Of a stretch of DNA of 51,604 nucleotides, positions 29,144 to 41,526 are shown piece by piece. A program made the position numbers and the translations under genes. The notes beneath the pieces were generated by a model, which searched no databases, was not told where the DNA came from, and saw only the letters and a list, made by a program, of their open reading frames with translations. Location of the stretch: assembly GCA_021604405.1 (NCBI GenBank), contig BQJA01000015.1:1-51604 (forward strand), in the 5' to 3' direction. Numbering within the stretch: the stretch's first letter is position 1; every line of letters begins with the position of its first letter. The stretch comes from Nitrosomonas sp. (lineage in GTDB: Bacteria; Pseudomonadota; Gammaproteobacteria; Burkholderiales; Nitrosomonadaceae).

Positions 29144-31318
29144 ATGTGTCATAAAATAATAAGACGTATGATTGAGAAACTCACGGCAGTTTTGTTGATA
29201 TTGTTGCCGGTGCAATTTGTCCAAGCAGAAACCGTAACGGTACCGTTAAAAATTGGTTTTCCATTACTTCGTCAATTGGTTGTCGCCCAATTATTCAATA
29301 ACGAGTCTGGCTCAGCGGAATTATTAAACGACCCTGACGGCTGCAGCGAAATCGTTTTGTCAGACCCGAAATTCAGTGAATTCGACCGTGACTTAAGAAT
29401 CAATTCCCGTCTAAGTGCCAAGCTTGCAGTCAAAGTAATGGGGCAATGTCAACCGCTAATGGCTTGGCATGGGCATATCCAAATAATCAGCAGTCCAGTA
29501 ATTAAAGCGAACAACCCACAGCAAATTTATTTGCAAGTCAAACACAGTGAATTAACCAACCAGAATAACCAACGCTTAACATCGGGTACTTTGTGGGAGC
29601 AAGCCAGTGGGCTTGTTCACCCATTATTTGACCGATTCCATCTGGATTTAAGGCCATCCATCAATGAACTTAAAAATTTTCTGCCGCTGTTTTTGCCTGG
29701 CCACTCACAGGATCAACTGGATCAGATGCTGGCATCATTGCATCTTGCCAAAATGCAGGTGGCCGCGGATGGCATTCATAGTGAACTGGTTTTTGACGTG
29801 GCAACAATTAACGCTCCGCAACAACCGGAGCAAGGCCTGACGCATCAGGAACAGTTACAGTGGCAGCAAAAGTGGCAGAGTATGGATGCTTTGCTGACGC
29901 ATACCATTAAACATTATGCGGCGGCTACCAAACTTGATAATCTTAGGCTGACATTGTTTGATATCCTGATGGATGCGCGTTATGGCTTGCAAGATGCGCT
30001 GCAGCAAGATCAGGTTGATGATCCGGTCAGGCACTGGTTTATAGATAGCTGGACTCGGTTGGTTCCGGTGATGCAGCAAATCAGCGCAGAAAATCCCGAG
30101 TATGCCACCCTGGCATTAATGACCATGGTGACCGCAACAGATGCTTTGCAAGCGCTCGATAAACTGGGCCCGGCTTTTGGCCTGGATATTTCCATCGATG
30201 GTTTGCGCAGATTGGCAAGAATGCTAAATCATAACGATGATATTAATCCGTTAAAATACGACGAAAACATCGACCTGGAATTGCGGCGTTTGTTTCAGTT
30301 TCAATTAGAATCAGAAAACGATAATCGCGGCCAGTCTTCGTTAAATTTCTGGCCAATTCGTGCTGCGATGGCTGCTAGCGATCGACAGCTGGACAACTGG
30401 GTTCCTGTTCCCCAGGAGTTGGATCACTATCTTTCCAGGGTGCGGGCGTTATTGCTTAATTCGGCTACGAAAACCGTGGCAAGATCGGCGTTAACCTCCC
30501 GGCAACAAGCAGTCTTCAGAAAATTGTTATTGGCAACGGCCTGGCAGGAAAGTTGCTGGCGCCAGTATGTCGTGAAGAATAACAAAATCGTACCAATTAG
30601 CTCCTCAACGGGTGATACCGGTATTATGCAGATCAATGAAAGGGTCTGGCGCGGATTTGTCGATCCGCATAAATTACGTTGGGATATTGCTTACAATGTG
30701 AATTCAGGCAGCGATATACTCCTTAATTACATGACACGTTATGCCATTGCAAAAGCGGAACATGAACGACATGGCGGTATCGATAACCTCGCGAGGGCCA
30801 CTTATTCGGCCTATAACGGCGGACCCGGAAAAGTCTCACGCTACCGCAGCCGTCAGGTTTCGCAGGCGCACCGGAAAATTGATGCGGCTTTTTATGATAA
30901 GTACCTGAAAGTGAAAAATGGGCAAGAAATGGCTGTGGCAGAATGTTTAGGCGGAAGCAAAGCCATAACGGCCGACTCGCAGCAACCAAAAACAGACAGC
31001 GTGCCTGCGATAAAGCCTCTATCGCGGCCGGATGTCGCAACAAAACATTTTATCCATGATGAAGCATGGATAAAGCAACAGGACAGAAACCACTTTACGC
31101 TGCAGTTGGGTGTCTTTAGTTCGTACCAAGCGGCGAAAGATTTTATCCGTCAACAAGGGATAAACGGCAATTTTGCAGTGTATCAGAAGCAGAAAAATAA
31201 ACAGCTTCTTTATGGTGTGGTCTACGGTCGCTATGCGACGCATCAAAGCGCTGAAAATGACAGTGCCCGTTTTACGCATATCAAACCCTGGATACGCCCG
31301 TTCAAAGAGATTTGGTGA
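29144..31318 (+). CDS. Lytic transglycosylase with SLT and SPOR domains
   Basis: A 724-residue secreted murein enzyme. A signal peptide ends near residue 30 (VQA-ET), followed by a long helical N-terminal region (~30-440) without a known domain. A Slt-type catalytic domain (about 455-600) has the catalytic E469 in AWQESCW, the GDTGIMQINERVW motif near 490-502, and SAYNGGPGKV near 555. A C-terminal SPOR domain (about 645-720, FTLQLGVFSSYQAAKDF) would bind denuded septal peptidoglycan. This arrangement suggests a role in cell division or daughter-cell separation. The first ATG (29144) has an AAAGG nearby; a second ATG at 29168 would also keep the signal peptide. The N-terminal domain is unassigned. 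Confidence 0.88.
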   Translation: MCHKIIRRMIEKLTAVLLILLPVQFVQAETVTVPLKIGFPLLRQLVVAQLFNNESGSAELLNDPDGCSEIVLSDPKFSEFDRDLRINSRLSAKLAVKVMGQCQPLMAWHGHIQIISSPVIKANNPQQIYLQVKHSELTNQNNQRLTSGTLWEQASGLVHPLFDRFHLDLRPSINELKNFLPLFLPGHSQDQLDQMLASLHLAKMQVAADGIHSELVFDVATINAPQQPEQGLTHQEQLQWQQKWQSMDALLTHTIKHYAAATKLDNLRLTLFDILMDARYGLQDALQQDQVDDPVRHWFIDSWTRLVPVMQQISAENPEYATLALMTMVTATDALQALDKLGPAFGLDISIDGLRRLARMLNHNDDINPLKYDENIDLELRRLFQFQLESENDNRGQSSLNFWPIRAAMAASDRQLDNWVPVPQELDHYLSRVRALLLNSATKTVARSALTSRQQAVFRKLLLATAWQESCWRQYVVKNNKIVPISSSTGDTGIMQINERVWRGFVDPHKLRWDIAYNVNSGSDILLNYMTRYAIAKAEHERHGGIDNLARATYSAYNGGPGKVSRYRSRQVSQAHRKIDAAFYDKYLKVKNGQEMAVAECLGGSKAITADSQQPKTDSVPAIKPLSRPDVATKHFIHDEAWIKQQDRNHFTLQLGVFSSYQAAKDFIRQQGINGNFAVYQKQKNKQLLYGVVYGRYATHQSAENDSARFTHIKPWIRPFKEIW

Positions 31319-31415
31319 TGATGAATCCTTAACGCCATGAGACGGACTAAAGTAGACTTTTTCAGCGCACAGTTTAAGTTTCTCAATTTTCCGGTGTTTT
31401 TTTATGTTTTCTTTA

Positions 31416-32771
31416 TTAGATAAGATAAATTGATGCCAGGCCAAGAAAACTCATAAAGCCGACGACATCTGTGACCGTTGTCAAAACAACCGCGCCGGAT
31501 ACTGCCGGATCGCTGCCGAGTCGTTTCAGAATCAATGGGATGGTTATTCCGGAAATGGCCGCGACAATCAGATTAACGATAATCGCCGCGCCAATTACCA
31601 GGCCTATCCCGACATCGCCAAACCAGGCCCAGGCCAGCAACGCGATGACTATTGCCCATAAAAAACCATTAATCACGCCAATGGCAAATTCTTTCCTGGC
31701 CAGCCAGAATACGTTAGGGCCGGAAATCTGATTAAGCGATAGCCCACGAATGGTAATGGTTAAAGTCTGGCTTCCGGCGATACCGCCCATACTGGCAACA
31801 ATTGGCATCAGGATCGCAAGCGCAACAATCTTGTCAATGGTCGTTTCGAATAAGCCGATCACCCAGGCAGCTAAAAATGCAGTTACTAAATTAATGGCCA
31901 ACCATATGGTTCGCTTTTTTGCGCTGATTGAAACCGGCGCAAACAAATCTTCTCCTTCATCCAGACCCACACCACTCATCAGGGTGTGATTGGCATTGTC
32001 GCGAATAATATCCAATACGTTATCTATCGTGATTCTACCCAACAGTTTTCCTTGACCAACAACCGCTGCTGAGATCAGATTATAACGCTCGAAAATCTGA
32101 GCCACCTCATGTGTGGATGTTGTTGCCTCCAGACAATTGTTGTCAGGTTGCATGACATCTCCTACCAATACCGCGTCGTCATGGGTAACCAACGCTTCTA
32201 TTGGTAACATTCCAAGATACTGGCCTTCGCGATCAACGATAAAGAAGCCATGGGTATGTTCAGGCAGTGCGCCTCGCCAGCGAAGATAACGGATGACTGT
32301 TTCCAGCCTTACGTCGGGCCGGATTGTTACGACGTCGGTACTCATTAGCCGACCTGCTGTATCTTCTTCAAAAGATAAATTTGTTTCCAGCTTTTCGCGA
32401 ATGCTGTCACTTAATGAGTCTTCGACAGCGGTACGCATCTCCTCCGGCAGATCTTCGATAACGTCCGCTAAGTCATCGACCTCCATGGCCGCTGCGGCCG
32501 AAATTAATTCGGCATGATTCATATCCCTGATCAGGGTGGTTCTAACTTCATCCTGAACTTCAGCAAGAATATCGGCATCTAATGCGCTGGGTATATTTTC
32601 CCACAAAAAGCTTCGTTTTTTGGGCGGCATCGATTCCAACAAATCGGCCAGTTCGCCGGGATGAAGGTCACTGATAATGGTTTTAAGAAAAGCAGCATCC
32701 TGCTTCTCAATTGCATCGAAGACATCATCCCGCGTTGTGTTTAAATTTGTTGTGGTGTTTAATTCTTGCAT
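31416..32771 (-). CDS. mgtE: Magnesium transporter MgtE
   Basis: Inner-membrane Mg2+ channel gated by cytoplasmic magnesium. The 451-residue protein has the acidic N domain (~10-135, LHPGELADLLESMPP), tandem CBS domains (~140-260, including MSTDVVTIRPDVRLETV), the plug helix, and five membrane helices from ~285. The latter include MPIVASMGGIAGSQTLT, which holds the selectivity-filter region, and AISGITIPLILKRLGSDPAVSG. All parts are present and the length is standard. It starts 15 nt after the hemerythrin gene, so the two form an operon. No magnesium riboswitch can be placed in that gap. Confidence 0.97.
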   Translation of the reverse strand: MQELNTTTNLNTTRDDVFDAIEKQDAAFLKTIISDLHPGELADLLESMPPKKRSFLWENIPSALDADILAEVQDEVRTTLIRDMNHAELISAAAAMEVDDLADVIEDLPEEMRTAVEDSLSDSIREKLETNLSFEEDTAGRLMSTDVVTIRPDVRLETVIRYLRWRGALPEHTHGFFIVDREGQYLGMLPIEALVTHDDAVLVGDVMQPDNNCLEATTSTHEVAQIFERYNLISAAVVGQGKLLGRITIDNVLDIIRDNANHTLMSGVGLDEGEDLFAPVSISAKKRTIWLAINLVTAFLAAWVIGLFETTIDKIVALAILMPIVASMGGIAGSQTLTITIRGLSLNQISGPNVFWLARKEFAIGVINGFLWAIVIALLAWAWFGDVGIGLVIGAAIIVNLIVAAISGITIPLILKRLGSDPAVSGAVVLTTVTDVVGFMSFLGLASIYLI

Positions 32772-32786
32772 AGCGTTATATTTTTC

Positions 32787-33230
32787 TTAGTTTCTGTTGT
32801 TATTCTCGTTTGATACACGAAGCACTTCATTCAAGTCGTCCTGATTAAAGAATCGTTCAACCTGCGGAAACAATTCACGTTCTTCTGTTCGAGTATGTGT
32901 TTTCAAAATTATGCCAAATGTTTCCAGACTGTTGTAATTTCCCTGCTGCATTTGTTGTTTCATTTCTCTGAGCAATTGATGTTGTTTTGTCAGATCATCA
33001 CATAAACGCTGCAATTGTTCATTATATGAAGCAGCCAATTTAAATAAAGTTTGCTCTTCTACCGCGAAATGGCTTTCCCAGATTTCGTCAAATTTTTGTA
33101 CGATCTGTTTGCATTGCGCTGTAATGAGCGCCATATCATTAGACCGGCTGATATCAATACATTTTTTCGCCAACACGAGCGACTGATGATGCTCTCGTGA
33201 AAGCGGGGCTAATTGCTCTTTACGTTTCAT
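32787..33230 (-). CDS. Hemerythrin-like HHE-domain protein
   Basis: A 147-residue four-helix bundle predicted to bind a di-iron centre. The spaced ligands are visible: H14-H15 (REHHQS), H54 and E58 (HFAVEEQ), H84 (KQHQLL), and H112 with E116/E117 (HTRTEERELFP). Such proteins sense or store oxygen or nitric oxide or take part in iron homeostasis, and the sequence does not say which. It is soluble and cytoplasmic. It is the first gene of a pair with mgtE (15-nt gap). The start is the ATG at 33230; no strong ribosome site is seen. Confidence 0.9.
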   Translation of the reverse strand: MKRKEQLAPLSREHHQSLVLAKKCIDISRSNDMALITAQCKQIVQKFDEIWESHFAVEEQTLFKLAASYNEQLQRLCDDLTKQHQLLREMKQQMQQGNYNSLETFGIILKTHTRTEERELFPQVERFFNQDDLNEVLRVSNENNNRN

Positions 33231-33366
33231 ACCATTTTTTTACGATTTCAGAACTGTGGTTGTTCGTTATTAATCACTGGCGGCCAGATAAATTAGCGGT
33301 AACGACTCATCACTATCCGCCGGCCAACGGTAATATTCAGGATTATTTATTTACCCAGATATCGGA

Positions 33367-34060
33367 TTATTTGTTTTTTTCGATGCTTTCTTGCTCTCGT
33401 GCACTGAGAAGGCTGAGGCCAATATATACCATCGCCAGCACCGCGAAAATGTAAGCTCGTATCATGCCTGGTAAGTAAGCCGAGCAATTGCATAATAACA
33501 GGGAAAAAATAGGGTGTCAGGCTCAACAGGATAGCAACAATGACGCTGCCACTCATAATATTGCCGTACAAGCGCACCATCAGAGCAATGGTGCGGGAGA
33601 TTTCGCCGATAACATTAAATGGCAGCATGAACACAGTCGGCTTAATTTAATGTTTAACGTAAGTGAGTATCCCTTCAGAGTTGACGCCATACAAGGGTAC
33701 CGCAATAAAAAACGTAAATAGCCAACACCGTGGTAGTAGATAATGATGCGGTTGGAGAGGTGTAACCCGGTACGATGCCGATGATTAGCACTTTCAGGAG
33801 AGGTTGCCAGCGTGAAACAGCCACGGTGGTTGACAGGTGGCACGTTACCAGCCCCGCACACGCCATTCAGTGTAGATACGTATACTTCCTGGTCGCATTT
33901 GAGCAAAATACCCGGGTCGATTGCTGCAAAATGTTCATGATTTGCCTCGTCGTAGAAGCGCAAAATGCTCGGTACCAGTGTAGATATTAAATCAATGCGC
34001 CTATCATGTTGGGTTGGGTTCTGCGTAACATTCGTGTGGTGCAGAAGATAATTGACGCGA
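33367..34060 (-). pseudogene. Broken subunit a gene (atpB) of an N-type ATPase
   Basis: Pieces of ATP synthase subunit a of the N-ATPase type can be read in sequence on the minus strand, but in different frames. LLKVLIIGIVPGYTSPTAS and LSTTTVLAIYVF (about 33720-33805) shift near 33708 to FIAVPLYGVNSEGILTYVKH. A TAA at 33647-33649 interrupts, then VFMLPFNVIGEISRT, VRLYGNIMSG and FFPVIMQLLGLLT follow. An extra base near 33470 shifts to GMIRAYIFAVLAMVYIG, ending in EKNK at 33367. The N-terminal part upstream of 33810 is badly degraded. Three or more lesions make the gene dead. No other N-ATPase genes are adjacent, so it is a leftover of a lost operon. Confidence 0.85.
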
Positions 34061-34077
34061 CGATAATTGTTATTCAA

Positions 34078-35085
34078 TTAATGGTTCTTGGTGAAACGTA
34101 ATCCCAGTTGGAGCATTTCATCCCAGATATCTCCTTTGGCAACACCCTTGCTGATTCTGTCGATTTTAGCGGCATGCAATAGGGCAAGTTTCAGAGATTT
34201 TAAATGGGTAGATCTGACAGCTGTCATGATTGTATGCTGTCGATTCCCCCATACTCTGGCTTCTTTCATTAATTGCGCAATGGGTTTGCCTGCATCCAGT
34301 CCATGATGAATGCGAATCAGTAAACGAATCTGTTCCGCCAGAACAGCAAGTATCAGCGGTGGCGCGGTTCCTTCTCCCTTTAATTCATCCAGAATGCGTG
34401 AATAACGAGTGGGATCTGCCGCGACCATGGCTTCTGATAATTTATACACATCGTAGCGTGCGACATTCAGCACGGCATTTTTTATCTGGTCGAATGACAA
34501 TACCCCGCTTGGGTAGAGTAATGCAAGTTTCTGGATTTCCTGATGCGCGGCGAGAAGGTTGCCTTCCACGCTGTCAGCGAGAAATTGCAAGGTGTCGGCA
34601 TGAGCTGATTGGTGTTGCCTGGCTAGACGTTGCTCGATCCATTTTGGTAAAACACCGCGTTCAATTGGCGATATCGCCACAACAATACCGGTCGTATCAA
34701 GTGCCTTGAACCATTTTGCTGCTAGGCTTTGTTTGTCAATTTTAGGTAATGTAATCAGCGTAACCGTATCCGGCGGCAATGCCTGACAATAGGCTTCAAT
34801 CGCTTTGCTGCCTTCTCTTCCCGGCTTTCCGGAAGGGATGCGTATATCCATAATTCGACGATTGCTGAATAGCGACAGACTGTTTGCGGCAAATTGCAGG
34901 TTCGACCAGTTGAAGCCGGGATCAACGGTAAAAATTTCGCGTTCGGCGTAACCCTGTTGGCGGGCTGTGTGACGAATTAAATCTGCCGCTTCACCGAGTA
35001 ATAGCGGTTCGTCGCCAAATAATGTATAGAGTGGCGCCGTATTTTTTTTAAGCTGTTGGGAAAGCTGATCCGGTTTAATATGCAT
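34078..35085 (-). CDS. holA: DNA polymerase III delta subunit HolA
   Basis: Clamp-loader subunit that opens the beta sliding clamp. The 335-residue protein has the family N-terminus MHIKPDQLSQQL followed by PLYTLFGDEPLLLGEAADLIR near 17-37, and later LSLFSNRRIMDIRIPSGKPG near 85-105, GNLLAAHQEIQKLALLYP near 180, and LAEQIRLLIRIH near 255. The delta subunit is poorly conserved, and these match its three-domain pattern without the AAA+ Walker motifs of gamma. The ATG at 35085 is chosen over one 45 nt upstream because it matches the family's N-terminus. It follows lptE and leuS on the same strand, a common arrangement in beta- and gammaproteobacteria. Confidence 0.95.
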   Translation of the reverse strand: MHIKPDQLSQQLKKNTAPLYTLFGDEPLLLGEAADLIRHTARQQGYAEREIFTVDPGFNWSNLQFAANSLSLFSNRRIMDIRIPSGKPGREGSKAIEAYCQALPPDTVTLITLPKIDKQSLAAKWFKALDTTGIVVAISPIERGVLPKWIEQRLARQHQSAHADTLQFLADSVEGNLLAAHQEIQKLALLYPSGVLSFDQIKNAVLNVARYDVYKLSEAMVAADPTRYSRILDELKGEGTAPPLILAVLAEQIRLLIRIHHGLDAGKPIAQLMKEARVWGNRQHTIMTAVRSTHLKSLKLALLHAAKIDRISKGVAKGDIWDEMLQLGLRFTKNH

Positions 35086-35156
35086 GGTTATAAATGAATC
35101 TGCACATGCCAAGGCAGATGCAATCAGCAAGCCATCTTGATCCCAATGAATTTACG

Positions 35157-35657
35157 CTAGGATTCCGTTTTTAATGCAGACAGACGCCAGATAAGTTGTT
35201 GTACTGCATCTTGTTGCATATTATCAAAGAGCATTTGTTCTTCTTGTTGTTTGGCTAGAATCTGTGTATTAAGAAAAGGCAAAATACGTGTTAGAATAAT
35301 TTGATTAGACGGTATAATTTCTCTTCCGTCGGTGTCGACAAGACGTGAACTAAGCCGGTAAACCAGTTCAAATTCGTTTACTACGCCGCCTGCTGAGAGT
35401 GTCAAAATACGCCGTTCAGTTGTTGCGCTGATGATATGCAGTACGGCTTCTGCATCTTCCATTTTATGAACAATGTCGGTGGTTGTGCCGCTACCGATAG
35501 CACGCTCCAGATCCGGCCCAATGGAGTGGCCCAAAGGCGCTGAAATATACAGTGACTCAAACGGCAGGCTCGAGATAAGTCCGCGCAGCTTGAAGCCGCA
35601 GGCAGTGAGCGCAAGCAACAATAATACGAGAAAGATGTTATGTATGGCGAATTTCAT
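35157..35657 (-). CDS. lptE: LPS assembly outer-membrane lipoprotein LptE
   Basis: Plug lipoprotein of the LptD translocon that inserts LPS in the outer leaflet. The 166-residue protein has a signal peptide with a lipobox LTAC at residues 17-20, immediately followed by the family mark CGFKLRG. The mature part has a mixed alpha/beta pattern with FELVYRLSSRLVD near 105. The length and the position between leuS and holA are typical. The start is the ATG at 35657, 45 nt after leuS. Confidence 0.93.
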   Translation of the reverse strand: MKFAIHNIFLVLLLLALTACGFKLRGLISSLPFESLYISAPLGHSIGPDLERAIGSGTTTDIVHKMEDAEAVLHIISATTERRILTLSAGGVVNEFELVYRLSSRLVDTDGREIIPSNQIILTRILPFLNTQILAKQQEEQMLFDNMQQDAVQQLIWRLSALKTES

Positions 35658-35702
35658 AGAACAATTTTTAATTTACCGGGATTTAGCCAGCTATTGGGAT
35701 AA

Positions 35703-38610
<2,908 letters not shown>

Positions 38611-39225
38611 CTACTCTGGCTCGACTGGTGAGAATTTTCGCCAAACAATCATGCGATTATTAGCCGGCATCTGGTCGTCTTCCTGTAACAGTAGGCCGCA
38701 CTTCTCTGCCTGACATCGTAAATCAGCAAGATCCCGGATTCCGCTCTCAGGATCACGACATTTAAGCCAGTTATCGAACTGTGCATTGCTTTCGCTGGTA
38801 TAGCGGCCATTTAAGTTAAAAGGCCCATATGTGCAGCAGATCCCGTTTTTCGGCAGCAACTTGCCGACCTGAACAAAAAAACGGCAAACCAGAGGCCAGT
38901 GGATGATATGGAGTATGTTGGCGGAAAACACCGCATCGGGCTGTGTGGCGGGCCACTGCACATCATTAATGTCCAGCGCAATGGGGGCGGCAAGATTATC
39001 GGAAGGGTATTGCCGGCATTGAGCGCATAGCTGCGGCAGATTTTCAGGTAATTCCGTTGGCTGCCATTTCAGGTGTGGTATGGCGTGAGCGAAGTAGACG
39101 GCATGCTGCCCCGTGCCGCTGCCAATTTCAAGCACTGATTTGCAGGTGGCCAAAAGCGGTTGCAGTTTTTCCAGAATGGGATGTTTGTTGCGTTCGGCAG
39201 CTTCTGAATAGGCGATTTGCATCAT
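38611..39225 (-). CDS. DUF938 family, SAM-dependent methyltransferase-like protein
   Basis: A 204-residue Rossmann-fold protein with the DUF938 pattern: AERNKHPILEKL at the start, motif I VLEIGSGTGQHAVYFA near 31-46, WQPTELPE near 55, FSANILHIIHWP near 100-111, and YGPFNLNGRYTSESNAQFD near 133-151. The SAM site looks intact, but the substrate of this family is not established. It is translated after the sugar dehydrogenase gene (10-nt gap), so the two likely share a message although a functional link is not obvious. Confidence 0.93.
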   Translation of the reverse strand: MMQIAYSEAAERNKHPILEKLQPLLATCKSVLEIGSGTGQHAVYFAHAIPHLKWQPTELPENLPQLCAQCRQYPSDNLAAPIALDINDVQWPATQPDAVFSANILHIIHWPLVCRFFVQVGKLLPKNGICCTYGPFNLNGRYTSESNAQFDNWLKCRDPESGIRDLADLRCQAEKCGLLLQEDDQMPANNRMIVWRKFSPVEPE

Positions 39226-39235
39226 ACTGAGTTTG

Positions 39236-40375
39236 TTATTGTGCGGCGGGTGTTATTTTAAGAATCTTGCCATCATCTTCGTCTGTGAGCAGATAAATGG
39301 CGCCGTCCGGTCCTTGTTCTACGTCCCGGAATCGCAAGGTATTTTGCAGTAACTGTTCTTCATTCAAAATTTTGTTATTGCTGATGGTCATTCTGATCAA
39401 GTGCCGGCCAGCTAAAGTGCCCACAAACAGATTGCCTTTCCAACGGGGGAAAAGGTCGCCATTATAAAACAGCATGCCGGAGGGCGCGACGGAAGGTGTC
39501 CAGTAATGAATCGGCTCTTCAAAGCCTTGTTCAGCATGCTCGTCCTTGATCGGCGCCATCGAATAGTGTACGCCATAGTTGGCTTTGGGCCAGCCATAGT
39601 TTTTTCCGGCTTTGGGGATGTTGATTTCATCCCCACCGCGTGGACCATGTTCATGAATCCATAATTCGCCTGTTTCCGGATATATTGCCGCGCCTTGGAT
39701 ACTCCGGTGTCCATAAGACCAGATTTCCGGTTTTGCTTTGGCATTTTTTGCGAAGGGATTGTCATCGGGTATGGCGCCATCTGGACGGATGCGAATGATC
39801 GTGCCGATATGGTTGTCCAGATTCTGCGCATCTTCCATATGACTGCCGCGGTCACCAAGCGTGATGAACAAATTACCGTCTGAGGCGAAAACCAGACGCG
39901 ATCCAAAATGCTGTCCGCCGATGGTTTTAGGTTCCTGGCGGAATATCACCTTGAGATTTTTTAGGCTGTTACCCACGAGCTCGGCGCTCGCCACAGCTGT
40001 GCTTGCTGAAGCACCGGCAGGTTCGGCGTAGGAGAGATAAATCAGCCGATTGGCAGCATGGTTCGGATCGAGCGCAACGTCGAGCAGACCGCCCTGTTGC
40101 TCGCTAAATACAGTCGGCACGCCTTTGACCGGCCCGGATATGCGGCCGTCCGGCGTGACAATGCGTAACCGGCCAATACGTTCGGTTACCAGCATTCTGC
40201 CGTCCGGCAGGAAAGCCATGCCCCATGGATGGTGCAGACCGCGGGCGAGAATTTTGACGTCAATCTGACCCGCTGTGGCTTGAGCGGTTGCTGTATAGGT
40301 AAAAAAACAACTGCATGCCAGTAAAATTAAAACACTTGTTTGTAAGCGTACTGTTAGCAAAAATTCTCGAAACAT
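39236..40375 (-). CDS. Secreted PQQ-dependent sugar (aldose) dehydrogenase-type protein
   Basis: A 379-residue six-bladed propeller of the glucose/sorbosone dehydrogenase family (YliI/Asd type), which uses PQQ to oxidise sugars in the periplasm. A signal peptide ends near residue 30 (TATAQA). Hallmarks are GLHHPWGMAFLPDGRMLVTER near 40-60, GGLLDVALDP near 95, GQHFGSRLVF and LFITLGDRG near 155-175, WSYGHRSIQG near 213, and HEHGPRGGDEIN near 233-244, which holds the catalytic and PQQ-contact residues. The start ATG at 40375 with GAGGA just upstream is preferred; 56 codons of upstream open frame look non-coding. Electron acceptor and natural substrate are unknown. Confidence 0.9.
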   Translation of the reverse strand: MFREFLLTVRLQTSVLILLACSCFFTYTATAQATAGQIDVKILARGLHHPWGMAFLPDGRMLVTERIGRLRIVTPDGRISGPVKGVPTVFSEQQGGLLDVALDPNHAANRLIYLSYAEPAGASASTAVASAELVGNSLKNLKVIFRQEPKTIGGQHFGSRLVFASDGNLFITLGDRGSHMEDAQNLDNHIGTIIRIRPDGAIPDDNPFAKNAKAKPEIWSYGHRSIQGAAIYPETGELWIHEHGPRGGDEINIPKAGKNYGWPKANYGVHYSMAPIKDEHAEQGFEEPIHYWTPSVAPSGMLFYNGDLFPRWKGNLFVGTLAGRHLIRMTISNNKILNEEQLLQNTLRFRDVEQGPDGAIYLLTDEDDGKILKITPAAQ

Positions 40376-40886
40376 TATTTTCCTCGCTTTCTGAAAGTGT
40401 TCGCGGCAGATGAGTTGCTGTATGAATTTATCTTCATCAAAGTTGTTTTCTTGCGATAGTGACGCGATATGTTTTGCGAAACTGAATGTAACATCACTGA
40501 CGGTCTGTCTCAATACTTGGCAACGATTATTATAAGGATTCATTAAAAAGCGTATTGACGGGGAGTGGCATCTGCCGGGCTGGAGCTTTTAAATAACCGT
40601 TCCTGTACAGAAGCAGGAGATGAAATGATTAGCTAATCCAGGGTATGGCTATTGATAATTTGAGTAGCGGATTACTGGGTTCAAGACGTAACAAAAAATT
40701 GGTATCAGATAGATTGGTACGATGGCGCGTGCTACGCTTTGCACGTGTTTTTGTTAACCATTTCGACAAGAAAACAGCAAATTATTCTATTTTTTTGGGT
40801 CGGAATGGTCATCCGTATCATAAATAATATCCCATAATATCAGTTACTTGACTAATTATCCCGGATCAGTTGTTTACATCATAAAC

Positions 40887-40905
40887 AATAGTGATTATCA
40901 TTTTA
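40887..40905. promoter_or_regulatory. Candidate Fur box
   Basis: The 19 bases matching AATAGTGATTATCATTTTA agree with the classical Fur consensus at 14 of 19 positions by eye, including the central TGAT-ATCATT block. It lies about 510 nt upstream of the sugar dehydrogenase start and 620 nt upstream of the sigma factor gene, so its target is uncertain. Confidence 0.5.
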
Positions 40906-41496
40906 ATTATTAACCGTTAAAGTAAGCGCCTGATTCTGTATATGCAATAGAGTTGCTCATTCATAAAAGCGAATTAGCAGCCTGTTTGCATACGCTTAAT
41001 CGTAATGAAGCGCATGATAGCCAGCCAATATATCTTACTCAGCCAGCCAACAACTTAACGATTTGGACATGGATTTACGCGTGTGAGAAAGATGTCAGTA
41101 GAAAATGCGCGATTTCTCAGCGAGGCGATTCGAACCTGTGCGGGACATGAATTCTACAAAAACCAAATACGCAATTTTTGAGTTGCTGGTTGCAAAGCAC
41201 CTTTCTGACGAGCAAATCCTTGCCCGTGATCAACGGCATAGTCGGTTTAGTTCGGTGAATACCGAATTGGCCTCAGCTTAGCTGTATTCGAATTTCGTTA
41301 CCGGGCTAACAAATAAGACAAGTTCACAATCATTCATCCAAGAGATCTTTTAGCCAATGTGCTTGGATGTGGATTTTATGTTGCCAGATTTCAGCGTTTC
41401 ACGAGGGATGATTTTCTTTCTGCGTGAGCGGATTGGTCTGAGTAAGCACTGTCGTTGCATACTCATGGATACACAATCTTTGAGATGTAAACATTA

Positions 41497-41511
41497 TAAA
41501 AATAATTATCA
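41497..41511 (+). promoter_or_regulatory. Candidate Fur box in front of the sigma factor gene
   Basis: TAAAAATAATTATCA fits the 7-1-7 Fur site TGATAAT-N-ATTATCA at 12 of 14 specified positions, with a perfect right half-site. It ends 15 nt before the sigma factor ATG, where a bound repressor would block transcription or its start. This is the usual control of PvdS/OrbS-type sigma factors by iron, and supports iron regulation of the whole cluster. Confidence 0.65.
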
Positions 41512-41526
41512 ATAAATATAAATGTC

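Larger units (their letters stand above)
40376..41526. other. 1.15 kb gene-poor region before the sigma factor gene
   Basis: No gene with a recognisable domain is present. Around 41090-41190 a plus-strand frame reads MSVENARFLSEAIRTC before a stop, and a 44-codon frame opens at 41147, so a decayed gene may lie here. I cannot name it. Two Fur-box candidates mark the region as regulatory toward the cluster on the right. The left end should hold the promoter of the minus-strand sugar dehydrogenase gene. Confidence 0.45.

Noticed and set aside
32772-32786. Magnesium riboswitch before mgtE
   Set aside because: The gap to the hemerythrin gene is only 15 nt, far too short for an M-box or similar element.
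41118-41150. A GGTTCGAATC-like T-loop on the minus strand, as in a tRNA
   Set aside because: The flanking bases do not form the T stem, and no acceptor or anticodon arm can be paired around it.
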